Source of the DNA: Meandrina meandrites
Taxonomy: Eukaryota > Cnidaria > Anthozoa > Scleractinia > Meandrinidae
Direction: 5' to 3'
Assembly (NCBI GenBank): GCA_963693305.1
Contig: OY855903.1
Location: 34,436,751-34,500,750, forward strand
DNA length: 64,000 nt
Part shown: positions 63,611-64,000 of the stretch, piece after piece
Layout: the number at the start of each line of letters is the position of its first letter
Position numbering within the stretch: position 1 is the first letter of the stretch
Notes under the pieces: generated by a model
What the model was told of the DNA's origin: nothing
Database searches by the model: none
What the model saw: the letters and a program-made list of their open reading frames with translations, nothing else
Made by a program: the position numbers and the translations under genes

Positions 63611-64000
63611 TTAACTTATTTGTCCTTGTCGTTGAAATCACTCCAAATCATGTCCAAACAGCATTTCTAAGCCTTAAAAGACCATTGGCAAAGTTAAAAG
63701 GAATATTGAAAATTTGACCAAAATCATGGGTCAACCCCTTGAGAAAAATATCCAAGATGGCGGAAATTTCGAAATTTCCACGGCTAAAATCTTTGCGAGG
63801 ATTCAATTCTATCTCAAGTGAAGTGTGGCTTTACGTAAATTTGAAAGAAAACGGGTTAATTCTCGCTGAGTTATTAGCGGTTGAAATTTTAAAATTATAA
63901 GACTTAGTATGGGAAAAAACACTTTAACGAAGAAAAATCGATCAAAACAAAATATTACGAACCCATACTTCCACAAAAGAAACTACGTTATACACTTCAT
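63611..64000. repeat. Start of a further spacer unit
   Basis: 63705-63765 repeats 39955-40022, then 63778-63890 repeats part of the 5' block (GGCTAAAATCTTTGCGAGGA; GAGTTATTAGCGGTTGAAAT), then 63893-63935 again resembles 40350-40380. It is a shuffled junction of spacer pieces that runs off the window, so the array probably continues. Confidence 0.6.

Noticed and set aside
1..64000. Bacterial or giant-virus origin of the window
   Set aside because: Introns, THAP/Harbinger/Ngaro elements, telomere units and sparse coding density are all as in an animal genome.

Overview
This window looks like nuclear DNA of an animal, most likely an anthozoan cnidarian (stony coral or sea anemone). The composition is AT-rich, coding stretches are split by GT..AG introns, vertebrate-type CCCTAA/TTAGGG telomere units occur, and the mobile-element mix (Ngaro/DIRS-like tyrosine-recombinase retrotransposon, THAP-DDE and PIF/Harbinger transposons, FLYWCH and MULE-like remnants, L1/Tx1-like LINEs, piggyBac-like elements) fits that group. 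The species cannot be named from the sequence. I see no conserved host housekeeping gene; nearly everything recognisable is mobile or repeated.

Region 1 (1-23.9 kb) is a graveyard with one apparently intact gene. A THAP-domain DDE transposase (558-2120, minus) stands next to a broken HUH-endonuclease plus SF3-helicase Rep-like gene (2455-3916, minus). Then come a non-autonomous piggyBac-like element with TTAA ends (5604-7638), a FLYWCH fragment, a decayed Harbinger copy, L1-like LINE pieces split by a 597-bp TTAA-flanked element, an intron-bearing but ruined gene of unknown family (15899-19385) carrying a tRNA-like SINE and a MITE, a MULE-like pseudogene and an exonuclease-like pseudogene.

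Region 2 (23.9-33.8 kb) holds a 2.3-kb inverted-repeat element, a near-perfect foldback hairpin, and a 4.9-kb tyrosine-recombinase retrotransposon ordered A1-gag-B1A2-RT/RNaseH-YR-B2. Its split direct repeats are 177 and 130 bp and look identical by eye. The B1A2 junction lies between gag and pol, apparently inside an intron.

Region 3 (about 33.8-64 kb) is the most unusual part: roughly 7-kb repeat units, each with a large gene (about 1,100 codons) for a protein with two C2H2-like fingers, a tyrosine-recombinase domain and a C-terminal Myb-like domain. Start codons are at 35782, 42864 and 49933 (spacings 7082 and 7069 bp). The upstream and downstream flanks are nearly the same between units, while the proteins have diverged strongly. 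The 3' flanks carry stem-loops with compensatory base changes, and the spacers carry G-rich arrays next to short telomere-repeat tracts. The third gene is cut, exactly in the codon of its catalytic arginine, by a 9,972-bp Harbinger transposon (51906-61877) with perfect 29-bp inverted repeats, a CAG target duplication, a three-exon transposase and an antisense multi-exon Myb-like partner gene.

How the parts may work together is inference: the array resembles a subtelomeric family of Crypton-like recombinase elements whose coding part diversifies while promoter and 3' RNA structure are kept uniform. I could not run searches or alignments; identities quoted are by eye.
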